A stretch of DNA of 31,898 nucleotides from DATGLG01 sp035294245 (lineage in GTDB: Bacteria > Pseudomonadota > Alphaproteobacteria > JACZXZ01): NCBI GenBank assembly GCA_035294245.1, contig DATGLG010000006.1, positions 1 to 31,898 of the forward strand, given 5' to 3'. The notes below the pieces were generated by a model, which saw only the letters and a program-made list of their open reading frames with translations, searched no databases and was not told the origin of the DNA. The position numbers and the translations under genes were made by a program. Positions 1-7,477 of this stretch are shown piece by piece. The stretch's first letter is position 1, and every line of letters begins with the position of its first letter.

Positions 1-100
1 CTTCCAAAGGAATAGCCGTCATTCCGGCCGGAGCGCAGCGGAGAGCCGGAATCCAGGTTTTCCGCGGAAATACTGGATTCCCGCTTCCGCGGGAATGACG
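1..100. repeat. Dispersed hairpin repeat, composite copy
   Basis: Two hairpins lie side by side. The first pairs the CATTCCGGC stretch near 20 with GCCGGAATCC near 50. The second, 71-100, pairs GGATTCCCGC with GCGGGAAT and ends in GACG. Positions 1-67 are nearly identical to 31796-31898 at the other end of the window, except that the far copy carries about 36 extra bases in the loop. Related hairpins occur at 147-191, 4701-4757 and 7331-7410. All are intergenic, which fits a genome-wide extragenic palindromic repeat family. No open reading frame or transposase goes with it. Confidence 0.8.
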
Positions 101-146
101 AGGGGGAGAGTGCAGACTGAGATGTGTGCATGCCGTAGCGCAAAAG

Positions 147-191
147 CGGGAATCCAATGATCCCTGGGCCCCGGCTTCCGCCGGGGCGACG
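147..191. repeat. Dispersed hairpin repeat, short copy
   Basis: It begins with GCGGGAATCCA, the right half of the repeat motif seen at 1-100, and continues into a perfect 7-bp hairpin (CCCCGGC 169-175, loop TTCC, GCCGGGG 180-186) followed by CGACG. It lies just downstream of the end of the LysE-family gene and could act as a weak transcription end or RNA-stabilising hairpin, but no T tract follows. Confidence 0.65.
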
Positions 192-238
192 GAAAAGATG
201 CTCCAATTCAAACGTATCAGGCCATCGCGGCGCGGATC

Positions 239-886
239 TCAGATCCGCGCGAGGGCGACAATGCGGGCGCCGAAGGCGATGAATACCGCCCCCATGACGC
301 GGTCGATGCCGCCCTTGATGCGCTGATAGGCCGCCTGCATGCGCGCCTGGGAGAAAAGGCAGGCGACGAGCATGTACCAGGCGTTCTCCTGCACCGCGAC
401 GATGCCGAGCGCCGCAAGGCGCACCCAGAGGGGCGCCTGGGCCGGGAGCATCGCCACGAAGATGCTGCTGAAGAAGACGACGACCTTCGGGTTCGTCAGG
501 GTCAGCGACAAGCCCGTCAAGAAGGCGCGCCGAAGCTCCATCGCCGAGGGCGTGCCGCCGAGGGCCGCGGCCGCCGACGCGGTGCCCGATGGCGCATCAC
601 CATGGTCGCGCCAGGCCGAGAGGCCGAGCCAGATCAGATAGGCGCCGCCGACAAGCTGCACGAGGCCGTAAAGCGTGGTGAGGCGCGTCATGAGGACGGC
701 AACCCCGAAGGTCGCAGCGACGGCCCAAAGCGTCGTGGCCGCGGCGACGCCGAGCCCGGTCGCCAGGCCGAGCGCGCGCGACCGACTCGCGGCGGTACGG
801 CTGACGAGAAGAAAGGCGGGCCCCGGCGAGATGATGGCGAGCAGGTTGGCAAGCGCAATCCCGGCGAGGGTGAGCGAGTACGACAT
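239..886 (-). CDS. LysE/RhtB-family amino-acid exporter
   Basis: This 215-residue inner-membrane protein belongs to the LysE/RhtB translocator family, which exports amino acids and related small metabolites using the proton gradient. The family signature SPGPAFLLVSR lies near the N-terminus. About six hydrophobic segments follow, and a second family motif TNPKVVVFF precedes the C-terminal helices. Length is normal for the family. I start at 886 because GGAGGC sits 6 bases upstream of that ATG; an in-frame ATG at 901 would place the ribosome site inside the gene. Substrate cannot be told from sequence. No LysR-type regulator is adjacent. The downstream methyltransferase is on the same strand, transcribed first, with about 106 bp between them. 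Confidence 0.88.
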   Translation of the reverse strand: MSYSLTLAGIALANLLAIISPGPAFLLVSRTAASRSRALGLATGLGVAAATTLWAVAATFGVAVLMTRLTTLYGLVQLVGGAYLIWLGLSAWRDHGDAPSGTASAAAALGGTPSAMELRRAFLTGLSLTLTNPKVVVFFSSIFVAMLPAQAPLWVRLAALGIVAVQENAWYMLVACLFSQARMQAAYQRIKGGIDRVMGAVFIAFGARIVALARI

Positions 887-992
887 GACAGACGCCTCCA
901 TCTCCGGCTCCGGCGAGCGATCGAGGCCGCGCCACGAGCCGCGTCCAGTATGGCACTCGCGGCCGCGACATCAAACCGTCGGACTCGCGCCG

Positions 993-1733
993 CTAAAGCC
1001 CCGACGCGACGCGGCCCTCGCTCAGCATGGTCGCGCGCAAGGCGGCCGCGGGGGGCCGATTGCGGAAGCGGAGGAGCTTGGCGCCGTTGAACAGGTTGAT
1101 GTTGCGGATCTCCTCGAGCTCCATGCCGTCGATCCCGGTGATCGCCTCGAGGGCCAGGTTGGGCCGGAAGCCGATGCGCGCGGAGAGCGGCGCCACGGCG
1201 CCCTCGAACAGCCGCAGCATGGGATGTTGCGATGCAAAATGATTGATGACGACGATGTCGCCCCCCGCCCGGCAGACGCGCTGCATCTCGCGCAGGAGGC
1301 TGGCCGGCCGCGGCGTCACCCCGACGATGTACATGCCCATCACGGCATCGAAGCTTCCGTCGGCGAAGGCCATCCGCTCGCCGTCCATCTCCAGGAGCGC
1401 CTCGACCTGCGCCAGTCCCAGGCGGGCGACGCGCTGGCGGGCCTTGCTCAGCATCTCGCGGGAAATGTCGATGCCGATGACGCGGGCATCCTTGCGATAG
1501 GCGGGGAGCGAGAGGCCCGTGCCGATGCCGACCTCGAGGATGCGCTGGCCGGGATGGACGTTCACTGCGGCGATGGCGGCCTGACGGCCCGGCTCCAGCA
1601 CCGCACCGAAGATCAGGTCATAGACGCTGGCATAGCGGCGATATGCGAACTTGACCGAGGCGAGGTCGATGCCCCGCAGCGCGGCACCCCATGTCTTGCC
1701 GTCTTTCCCGTCGATGCGGTTGTGATCGTTCAT
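993..1733 (-). CDS. SAM-dependent methyltransferase, PmtA-like (phosphatidylethanolamine N-methyltransferase type)
   Basis: A class I methyltransferase of 246 residues. Motif I, ILEVGIGTGLSLPAY at residues 65-79, is the SAM-binding glycine loop, and VIGIDIS follows with the acidic residue that contacts the ribose. The VGIGTGLSLP form and the overall length resemble the Rhodobacter/Agrobacterium-type PmtA, which methylates phosphatidylethanolamine toward phosphatidylcholine at the inner membrane. Several related small-substrate methyltransferases share this motif, so the lipid assignment is inference. The ATG at 1733 has GGAGAG four bases upstream. There is no signal peptide or membrane helix, as expected for a soluble, membrane-associated enzyme. 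The exporter downstream gives no functional hint. Confidence 0.75.
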   Translation of the reverse strand: MNDHNRIDGKDGKTWGAALRGIDLASVKFAYRRYASVYDLIFGAVLEPGRQAAIAAVNVHPGQRILEVGIGTGLSLPAYRKDARVIGIDISREMLSKARQRVARLGLAQVEALLEMDGERMAFADGSFDAVMGMYIVGVTPRPASLLREMQRVCRAGGDIVVINHFASQHPMLRLFEGAVAPLSARIGFRPNLALEAITGIDGMELEEIRNINLFNGAKLLRFRNRPPAAALRATMLSEGRVASGL

Positions 1734-1974
1734 TGGCTCTCCATCGGGATAGGCACGAAGGGAAACATATAACGCCGGAGTTGACGATAGGGATGCCGGC
1801 CGGAAGGCGGCCGCGGCCGCCGCCTCCCGCCGCGGATGCCAGGACGTTACGCCCGGACACTACCTTCACCGGCGGATGGGACGGGCCGCGCGGTCCCGTC
1901 GTTGGGGGTTGGCCTGGCTGCCGCCGGCGCGCTCGCGCGCCGCGCTCCGTCGCATGAGGTGCCGCGGCGATCGC

Positions 1975-2063
1975 TGGTGCCCGCTGGGGGACTCGAACCC
2001 CCACTCCGGTTGCCCAGAAACGGATTTTAAGTCCGTTGCGTCTACCGATTCCGCCAAGCGGGC
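1975..2063 (-). tRNA. tRNA-Leu (anticodon UAA)
   Basis: On the minus strand the acceptor arms GCCCGCT (2063-2057) and AGCGGGC (1985-1979) pair perfectly over 7 bp, followed by A and an encoded CCA (1977-1975). The anticodon loop CTTAAAA is closed by ACGGA/TCCGT and reads UAA. The T arm has GGTTCGAGTCC, and a long class II variable arm is present, as leucine tRNAs require. There is no intron. Downstream on the same strand, GC-only hairpins at 1926-1941 and 1880-1900 may end transcription, though neither has a T tract. The 241-bp gap between this tRNA and the methyltransferase holds nothing else that I recognise. Confidence 0.97.
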
Positions 2064-2241
2064 CTCCGACTCGCCGTTGCGCGTCCCGTGACCCTAGTCT
2101 GCGGGCCGCAGAGGCGCAAGGAGCCCGTCCCCTCGCCGGCTCGGCGCCAAAGGGCCGGCGCCCGGCCGTCACATTCGACCGGGCGCCGAAACACCCGTAA
2201 GATGGCGCGACGCCGCGATCCCTCGGCCGGAGGCATGGGCC

Positions 2242-3039
2242 ATGCCGGAACTGCCCGATGTCGAAATGCTCAAGCGCGTGCTGGACGAGCACGGGCTCGG
2301 CAAGACGATCGGCCGCGTGGTCGTGCACGACAAGCGCATTCTCGGCAAGCTCGCCGCCGCCACGCTGGCACGGCGGCTCAAGGGCGCCAGGCTCGTCTCC
2401 AGCCTGCGGCACGGCAAGAACCTTCTCGCCGAAATGGACAAGGGCGGCTGGATCACCTTCCACTTCGGCATGACCGGCGGGCTTCGCTTCATGGCCGATG
2501 GCGCCGACGAGCCGCCCTTCACGCGCCTGCGCCTCGATTTCGCGGGCGGCGGCCACCTCGCCTACATCAATCGGCGCATGATCGGGCATGTGGGGTTCAC
2601 CGAGAGCGCGAGAAAATTCATCGCCGATGCGAAGCTCGGGCCCGATGCCCTTGACCCCCGCTTCGACTTCGACACTCTCGCAGCTGCCGCCGCAGCCAAG
2701 CGCGACGTCAAGGCCGTGCTCATGGACCAGGAGGTCGTAGCCGGCATTGGTAACATCTATGCCGACGAGATCCTGTTCCAGGCGCGTCTCAGCCCCAAGG
2801 CCCGCACCGACGAGTTATCCTCAACGCAATTGAGGAATCTTTTCAAGAAAATCAAACAAGTCCTTGAAACCGCGGTAAAGCGGAAGGCCGGCTCGGAGCA
2901 GTGGACGGATCGCCTGCCGAAGGGCTGGCTGCTTCCCGCGCGCGCCGCAGGTGGTGCGTGCCCGCGCTGCGGCACGCCGCTCGCGACCGTCAAGATCGGC
3001 GGCCGCACCACCTATTACTGTCCGCGCTGCCAGACATAG
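2242..3039 (+). CDS. Fpg/Nei-family DNA glycosylase (divergent MutM-like)
   Basis: A 265-residue protein of the formamidopyrimidine-DNA glycosylase fold, which excises oxidised bases and nicks the strand. The N-terminus MPELPDVEM supplies the catalytic proline (Pro2) and Glu3 of the family. A lysine in RHGKN matches the conserved N-domain lysine, HFGMTGG matches the canonical HLGMSG loop, GIGNIYADE matches the helix-two-turn-helix motif, and the C-terminus has a CPRC...CPRC zinc finger. It departs from typical MutM: Asp replaces Glu in the PELPE start, NRRMIG stands where DPRRFG is usual, and the GG(T/S)TLRDY-like 8-oxoG loop is not recognisable. It is therefore a family member of uncertain lesion preference. 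Its ATG follows the tRNA-Leu on the opposite strand. Confidence 0.88.
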   Translation: MPELPDVEMLKRVLDEHGLGKTIGRVVVHDKRILGKLAAATLARRLKGARLVSSLRHGKNLLAEMDKGGWITFHFGMTGGLRFMADGADEPPFTRLRLDFAGGGHLAYINRRMIGHVGFTESARKFIADAKLGPDALDPRFDFDTLAAAAAAKRDVKAVLMDQEVVAGIGNIYADEILFQARLSPKARTDELSSTQLRNLFKKIKQVLETAVKRKAGSEQWTDRLPKGWLLPARAAGGACPRCGTPLATVKIGGRTTYYCPRCQT

Positions 3040-3081
3040 GCGAGCGCTGGCGGCCGCAGCGGCACTCTGGCATAACGGGCC

Positions 3082-3357
3082 ATGGATCGGCTCCCCTATT
3101 CCTGGCAGGCATTCAAGCAACTCCCCTGGCGCAGCCGCCTCGTCTGGCAGCGCATCGGCTATGTGCTCACCGCGGCCTGGATGATCGGGATCCTCGCCGC
3201 CACCAACGAGAATGTGCGCGATCCGCTCTTCCAGTTCATCTTCATCGTGCCCCTGGCGGGGTGGATCATCGGCGTGGTCGTCGGGCGGCTTGTGACCCGC
3301 TTCTGGCCGCCGGCGCCCTCCGACGAGCAGGCGGGCCGCCGGCCGCCGCGGCCGTGA
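3082..3357 (+). CDS. Small two-helix membrane protein, unknown function
   Basis: A 91-residue protein that I do not recognise. It has an N-terminal amphipathic/basic stretch rich in Trp and Arg (residues 1-24), one hydrophobic segment near 25-40, a short polar loop NENVRDP, a second hydrophobic segment near 48-72, and a Pro/Arg-rich tail. It begins 42 bp after the DNA glycosylase on the same strand, so the two may share a transcript. It ends 15 bp from the convergent hydrolase gene. Coding is supported by codon use like its neighbours and by the clean two-helix pattern. No motif suggests a function. Confidence 0.65.
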   Translation: MDRLPYSWQAFKQLPWRSRLVWQRIGYVLTAAWMIGILAATNENVRDPLFQFIFIVPLAGWIIGVVVGRLVTRFWPPAPSDEQAGRRPPRP

Positions 3358-3372
3358 CGGGAAGCGATCCAC

Positions 3373-4620
3373 TCACTCGACCGGCTTGCCTGCGCTCTCG
3401 TGCCAGCGCTCGCCCATCAGCGCGTTCGACGGCAGGGTCTCGTCGACAAGCTTGCGCGCCTGCTCGACTCCCGTGACCGGCAGCCCCGCCGGGTCGAGCA
3501 CACCGATCTGCACCAGCACCGAGGCCTGATCCCAATAGATGTGCTCGTGATAGAGCTTGTCGCCGCGGAAATTGACGATGGCGACGAGGGGAATCTCGAC
3601 GCGCCGTCCAGTCGGAGGGATTCCCGGCAGCATCCAGTCCATCTCGATGTCGTGGGTGAAGCGGAACAGCATCTCGTCGACGACGCGGTCGGCCCCCACG
3701 GTGCGCGAGATCGGGATAAGCTGTGTGTCCTTGGGCGTGCGCGGAATGAAATGGTGCTTGTAGAAGCGGGCGAGATTCTCGTAGCCGACGCCGCCGGTCA
3801 TCGTCGGGATGTGATTGACATAGGGCGAGGCCACCATCGTCCGCATCGTCGCCGCCACGTCGCGGACGGCGAACTCGTATTCGCAATGCTTCTCCCAAAG
3901 CGCCGGCAGATCATAATGGGGCCCCATGGTGCGGCGGAGGAGCGCGATCGTTCGCGAATGGGCCATCCAGGCGGAGGGGCGATGATAGACCTCCGGCCGC
4001 TCGGGATTGCCGAAGCCGGGCCGGACGCCGGCATAGACATGGATCTCGACGTCGTCGCGCCAGGCGAAGGATTTGCGGATGGCCTCGACGGCGCCGGGTG
4101 CGAGGGCGGGGTCCGCGCCGGCGTAATGCAGCAGCATCGGGCATTTGACCGCACCCGTCTCGCCCAGCTCCCGCGCGATGCCGATGCCGTGATAGCTCAC
4201 CATGGCATCAAGGGGCCAGCGCTCGGCGGCGCCATAGGCGAGGCGGCCGCCGAGGCCGATGCCAAGCACGGCCGCCTTGCCGGTGCATTCGGCCCGGGCG
4301 CGCAGGGCTGCGAGGGCGGCGCCGATATCGCGAAGCGCCAGCTCGCAGTCGAAGCGGGCACGAAGAGCCGCAGCCTCGCGCTGCTCCGCGTCCGAATAGC
4401 CCAGCGAAATGCCGGGTCCGAGGCGCCAATAGAGATCGGGGGCCAGGACCACATAGCCCTCCTCGGCGTAGTGATCGGCGATCAGGCGCGCATGGGGATT
4501 GAGGCCGAACGCGTCATGAAGAAGGAGAATTCCGGGTCCCCGCCCCGCTTCCGGCAGCGCGAAATGCGCCGCGAAGGTGCCGCCGTCGACGGCAGCGATG
4601 GTCAAAGTCCTGGACGCCAT
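3373..4620 (-). CDS. Dienelactone-hydrolase-like domain fused to an NTF2/SnoaL-like domain; catalytic residues replaced
   Basis: A 415-residue two-domain protein. Residues 1-230 follow the dienelactone hydrolase plan: GILLLHDAFGLN with the oxyanion region, YVVLAPDLYWR, and a nucleophile elbow. The elbow reads GIGLGG (residues 120-125) where the family has GYCLGG, so Gly122 stands at the nucleophile position. The acid Asp170 is kept (HYAGAD), but the usual histidine region YxGAxHAF reads YAGVRPGFGN, with Pro201 where His is expected. Residues 240-415 look like a SnoaL/NTF2-like cone fold (ENLARFYKHHF, FTHDIEMDWMLPG, DKLYHEHIYWD). Fusions of this type are often annotated carboxymethylenebutenolidase, but this copy is unlikely to use the normal triad. 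The ATG at 4620 follows GGAGAGG. The cytoplasmic role is unknown. Confidence 0.82.
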   Translation of the reverse strand: MASRTLTIAAVDGGTFAAHFALPEAGRGPGILLLHDAFGLNPHARLIADHYAEEGYVVLAPDLYWRLGPGISLGYSDAEQREAAALRARFDCELALRDIGAALAALRARAECTGKAAVLGIGLGGRLAYGAAERWPLDAMVSYHGIGIARELGETGAVKCPMLLHYAGADPALAPGAVEAIRKSFAWRDDVEIHVYAGVRPGFGNPERPEVYHRPSAWMAHSRTIALLRRTMGPHYDLPALWEKHCEYEFAVRDVAATMRTMVASPYVNHIPTMTGGVGYENLARFYKHHFIPRTPKDTQLIPISRTVGADRVVDEMLFRFTHDIEMDWMLPGIPPTGRRVEIPLVAIVNFRGDKLYHEHIYWDQASVLVQIGVLDPAGLPVTGVEQARKLVDETLPSNALMGERWHESAGKPVE

Positions 4621-4700
4621 GATCGCACCTCTCCATCCGCCAGCGCCGCGACGTGCCAGAGCGGGTCGTGCTCGGGCTGAACGCCCTATTTATTTGCATC

Positions 4701-4757
4701 GCCATTCCCGCGAAAGCGGGAATCCAGCGATTTCCGGGCCCTCGCCTGCGCGAGGGC
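4701..4757. repeat. Dispersed hairpin repeat
   Basis: Two adjacent perfect hairpins: ATTCCCGC 4704-4711, loop GAAA, GCGGGAAT 4716-4723; then CCCTCGC 4739-4745, loop CTGC, GCGAGGG 4750-4756. The first carries the same ATTCCCGC/GCGGGAATCCAG core as copies at 1-100 and 147-191. It lies between the start of the hydrolase-fusion gene and the end of the cinA-type gene, both on the minus strand, where it could separate their transcripts. Confidence 0.8.
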
Positions 4758-4792
4758 GAGAACGAAGCCTGCTCAATCTCGACGCGCCCCGC

Positions 4793-5578
4793 CTAGCCGC
4801 TCGTCTCGTCGAGGATATCCCCGCCGAGCGTTCTCAGCAGAGTCTTGAGCTCCTCGGCGATACGCTCGAGCGCTGCGACATCGGTGCCGCGGATGACCAG
4901 GCTCACCCCGAATTGGCCCGCGCGGTAGAACGGGTAGCTGCCGATCTCGACCTCGGGATGGCGCTTCTGGAGGGCGCCGAGCCCCTCGGCGATGCGACCT
5001 TCGGGGAGGTTGGTGGCGACGCTGCGCGAATGCACCGGCGCCCCGCCGACGAGGCGGCTCTTGAGGCCGCCGAACATGCCTTGCATGATCGAGGGGATCC
5101 CCGCCATGACGAAGACATTGCCGATCTGGAAGCCCGGCGCGGCGCTCACCGGATTGTCGATGAGAATGCCGCCCGCCGGGACATTGGCCATGCGCAGCCG
5201 CGCCTCGTTGAGGTCGCTCGGGCTCTTGTATTGTCGCGCCAGCCGCGCCACGGCCTCGGGATGGCGCTCGAGGGCGACCCCGAAGGCCTTGGCGATGCTC
5301 TCGGCGGTGATGTCGTCATGGGTTGGTCCGATGCCACCCGTGGTGAAGACATAGTCGTATTGGCGGCGCAGCGCGTTCACCGCCTCGACGATGCGCGCCT
5401 CGATATCGGGGACCACCCGCGCCTCCATCACGCGCACGCCCAGCTTGTTGAGCTCGGCGGCGAGGAAGGGCAGATTCGCGTCCTTGGTGCGGCCGGAGAG
5501 GATCTCATTACCGATGATGAGGACGGCGGCGGTGACCGTCCTGGCGGATGCGGCGGTGGCGGTGCTGGTCTCGGACAT
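4793..5578 (-). CDS. CinA N-terminal (MoCF-type) domain protein
   Basis: A 261-residue protein consisting of the molybdopterin-binding-like domain of CinA. The family start is visible as TAAVLIIGNEILSG, followed by DANLPFLAAEL, the TTGGIGPTHDDIT motif of the MoaB/MogA/CinA fold, and the FVMAGIPSIMQGM segment typical of CinA. The C-terminal nicotinamide-mononucleotide amidase (PncC) domain of long CinA proteins is absent. Short alphaproteobacterial homologues are usually annotated competence/damage-inducible protein A; in full-length CinA this domain is linked to pyridine-nucleotide hydrolysis. Divergent from sfsA across 119 bp. Residues 1-15 are a low-complexity Ser/Thr/Ala stretch, so the start could be slightly internal. 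Confidence 0.87.
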   Translation of the reverse strand: MSETSTATAASARTVTAAVLIIGNEILSGRTKDANLPFLAAELNKLGVRVMEARVVPDIEARIVEAVNALRRQYDYVFTTGGIGPTHDDITAESIAKAFGVALERHPEAVARLARQYKSPSDLNEARLRMANVPAGGILIDNPVSAAPGFQIGNVFVMAGIPSIMQGMFGGLKSRLVGGAPVHSRSVATNLPEGRIAEGLGALQKRHPEVEIGSYPFYRAGQFGVSLVIRGTDVAALERIAEELKTLLRTLGGDILDETSG

Positions 5579-5697
5579 GGGGCCTCGGAAGCTGCGGCAC
5601 GTCTGGCAAGCATCTATAGCCCAGGGCGGCGGCGAGGTCAGCCGCCATGCCGCCGCAGGCTTGATGCGCCCTGCCGCCGCCGCTAAGGTCGCGGCCG

Positions 5698-6456
5698 ATG
5701 CGTTTCCCCGAGCCTCTCCTCCGCGGCGTTCTCGTCAGGCGCTATAAGCGCTTCCTCGCCGATGTCGCCCTCGCGGACGGCATGGTGACGACGGTGCATT
5801 GCCCGAATCCCGGCGGCATGATCGGGCTCGACGCGCCCGGATCGGAGGTCTGGCTCTCCCGCTCGCCCAATCCCGGCCGCAAGCTGCCCCTCACCTTCGA
5901 GCTGATCGACACGCCGGGCGGGCTCGTCGGCATCAATACGGGCCATCCCAATCAGCTCGTCGCCGAGGGGATCGCCGCCGGCCGCATCCCCGAGCTCGCC
6001 GGCTATGAGACGCTTCGCCGCGAGGTGCGCTACGGGACGAATTCGCGTATCGACCTGTTGCTCGAAGGGCCGGGGCGACCTACATGCTATGTCGAGGTCA
6101 AGAACGTCCACCTGAAGCGCGATCCGCGCCCGTTGGGCGGTCCCGCCGAATTCCCCGATGCCGTGACGAAGCGTGGTGCCAAGCATCTCGTCGAGCTCGG
6201 CCGCCAGGTGGCCGCGGGGCTGCGGGCGGTCATGGTCTATGTCGTGCAGCGGATGGATTGCGACAGCTTCCGCATCGCCGCGGATATCGATCCCGACTAC
6301 GACCGCGCCTTCCGCCTGGCCCTGTCGCAAGGCGTCGAGGCCTTATGCTATGCTTGCAACGTCTCGGTGGAAGCCATTGAATTGGCGGGGCCTCTGCCGA
6401 TCGACCTGATGCCGCGCCAAGCGCCGGCCAACATGGGTATCCGAGTGACGCGATGA
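5698..6456 (+). CDS. sfsA: SfsA family DNA-binding/nuclease protein
   Basis: A 252-residue SfsA homologue. SfsA was described in E. coli as a sugar-fermentation stimulation protein and has an N-terminal OB-like fold followed by a PD-(D/E)XK nuclease-like domain. Visible are RRYKRFLADV, HCPNPGGM (residues 34-41; most homologues have HCPNTGSM), the domain-2 RIDLLLE with YVEVKNVHL (the D...ExK core), and FPDAVTKRGAKHLVEL, a strong family signature. It ends in ATGA overlapping map, so the two genes are translationally coupled. The physiological role in this organism is unknown. Confidence 0.93.
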   Translation: MRFPEPLLRGVLVRRYKRFLADVALADGMVTTVHCPNPGGMIGLDAPGSEVWLSRSPNPGRKLPLTFELIDTPGGLVGINTGHPNQLVAEGIAAGRIPELAGYETLRREVRYGTNSRIDLLLEGPGRPTCYVEVKNVHLKRDPRPLGGPAEFPDAVTKRGAKHLVELGRQVAAGLRAVMVYVVQRMDCDSFRIAADIDPDYDRAFRLALSQGVEALCYACNVSVEAIELAGPLPIDLMPRQAPANMGIRVTR

Positions 6457-7280
6457 GCCAGATGGAGCGCAATATCCAGCCCAGCCCCGAGGACGGCCGG
6501 ATCAAGATTCACCGCCCCGAGCACTTCGAGGGCATGCGGCGGGCCGGCCGCCTGGCCGCGGAGACGCTCGACTTCATCACGCCCCATGTCAGGCCGGGAG
6601 TCTCGACCGAGGAGCTCGACCGGCTCTGCCACGACTTCATCGTCAGCCACGGCGCGGTGCCCGCCCCCCTCAACTATCGCGGCTTCCCCAAGTCGATCTG
6701 CACCTCGGTCAATCACGTCGTCTGCCATGGCATCCCGTCGGAGGACAAGATCCTGGAGGAGGGCGACATCATCAATATCGACGTCACCACCATCCTCGAC
6801 GGCTGGCACGGCGATACCAGCCGCATGTACGAGGTCGGGAATGCCGGCGTGAAGGCACGCCGCCTCATCGAGGTGACCTATGAGGCGATGATGCGCGGCA
6901 TCGCCGCCGTGCGCCCGGGGGCGACCACGGGGGACATCGGCTATGCCATCCAGCGCTACGCGGAAGCCAACCGCTTCTCGGTGGTGCGCGATTTCTGCGG
7001 CCACGGCCTCGGCCGCATCTTCCACGACGCGCCGAGCATCCTTCACTTCGGCAATCCCGGCGAGGGTCCGGTGCTGCGCCCCGGCATGTTCTTCACCGTC
7101 GAGCCGATGATCAACGCCGGGCGCTATCCCGTGAAGATCCTCGCCGACGGCTGGACGGCCGTCACCAAGGACCGCTCGCTCTCGGCGCAGTTCGAGCATT
7201 CTGTCGGCGTGACGGAGACGGGCTGCGAGATCTTCACCCTCTCGCCCAAAGGCCTGCACAAGCCGCCTTACGCGCTCTAA
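6453..7280 (+). CDS. map: Type I methionine aminopeptidase
   Basis: Removes the initiator methionine from nascent proteins in the cytosol. All metal ligands are visible: Asp110 (NIDVT), Asp121 (HGDTS), His184 (FCGHGLG), Glu217 (FTVEP) and Glu248 (QFEHS); the substrate-side His92 is in CHGIPS. At 275 residues it is a standard type Ia enzyme without an SH3-like N-terminal extension, with about 20 extra residues before the core. The start overlaps the sfsA stop by 4 bases (ATGA), which decides the start codon. Neighbour radC lies downstream across a hairpin repeat. Confidence 0.96.
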   Translation: MSQMERNIQPSPEDGRIKIHRPEHFEGMRRAGRLAAETLDFITPHVRPGVSTEELDRLCHDFIVSHGAVPAPLNYRGFPKSICTSVNHVVCHGIPSEDKILEEGDIINIDVTTILDGWHGDTSRMYEVGNAGVKARRLIEVTYEAMMRGIAAVRPGATTGDIGYAIQRYAEANRFSVVRDFCGHGLGRIFHDAPSILHFGNPGEGPVLRPGMFFTVEPMINAGRYPVKILADGWTAVTKDRSLSAQFEHSVGVTETGCEIFTLSPKGLHKPPYAL

Positions 7281-7330
7281 TAGAAAAGGTATCGTCGTGG
7301 AGACCGGGTCATGTGGCTTCGCTACTCGTC

Positions 7331-7410
7331 GTTCCCGCGCAGGCGGGAACCCAGAAATTTCAAGGCTCCCTGGATTCCGGCGCTTCGCTTCGCTCCGGCC
7401 GGAATGACGG
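7331..7410. repeat. Dispersed hairpin repeat, composite copy
   Basis: Two hairpins: GTTCCCGC 7331-7338, loop GCAG, GCGGGAAC 7343-7350; then ATTCCGGC 7374-7381 paired with GCCGGAAT 7398-7405 around a 16-base loop, ending in GACGG. The second half matches the CATTCCGGCCGGAGC...GCCGGAATCC unit at 1-60 in the opposite orientation. It sits between map and radC; an apparent upstream extension of the radC frame runs through it and is not real coding sequence. Confidence 0.8.
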
Positions 7411-7477
7411 CATTGGCTGTCACGCACGGTTTTCCCGCCACTTGTTAGCCCCTGCGAGGCCTCGGGGGGAGGGGCGC

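Noticed and set aside
1880..1941. GC-rich hairpins downstream of tRNA-Leu as an intrinsic terminator
   Set aside because: Stems are present but there is no T tract, so I mention them only within the tRNA entry.
1618..2589. Long minus-strand open frame across the tRNA and the glycosylase
   Set aside because: It is antisense to clear genes and crosses the tRNA-Leu; high-GC sequence gives such frames by chance.
7313..7477. Upstream extension of the radC frame to an ATG at 7313
   Set aside because: It runs through a dispersed hairpin repeat and lacks RadC similarity; the GTG at 7478 has a good ribosome site.
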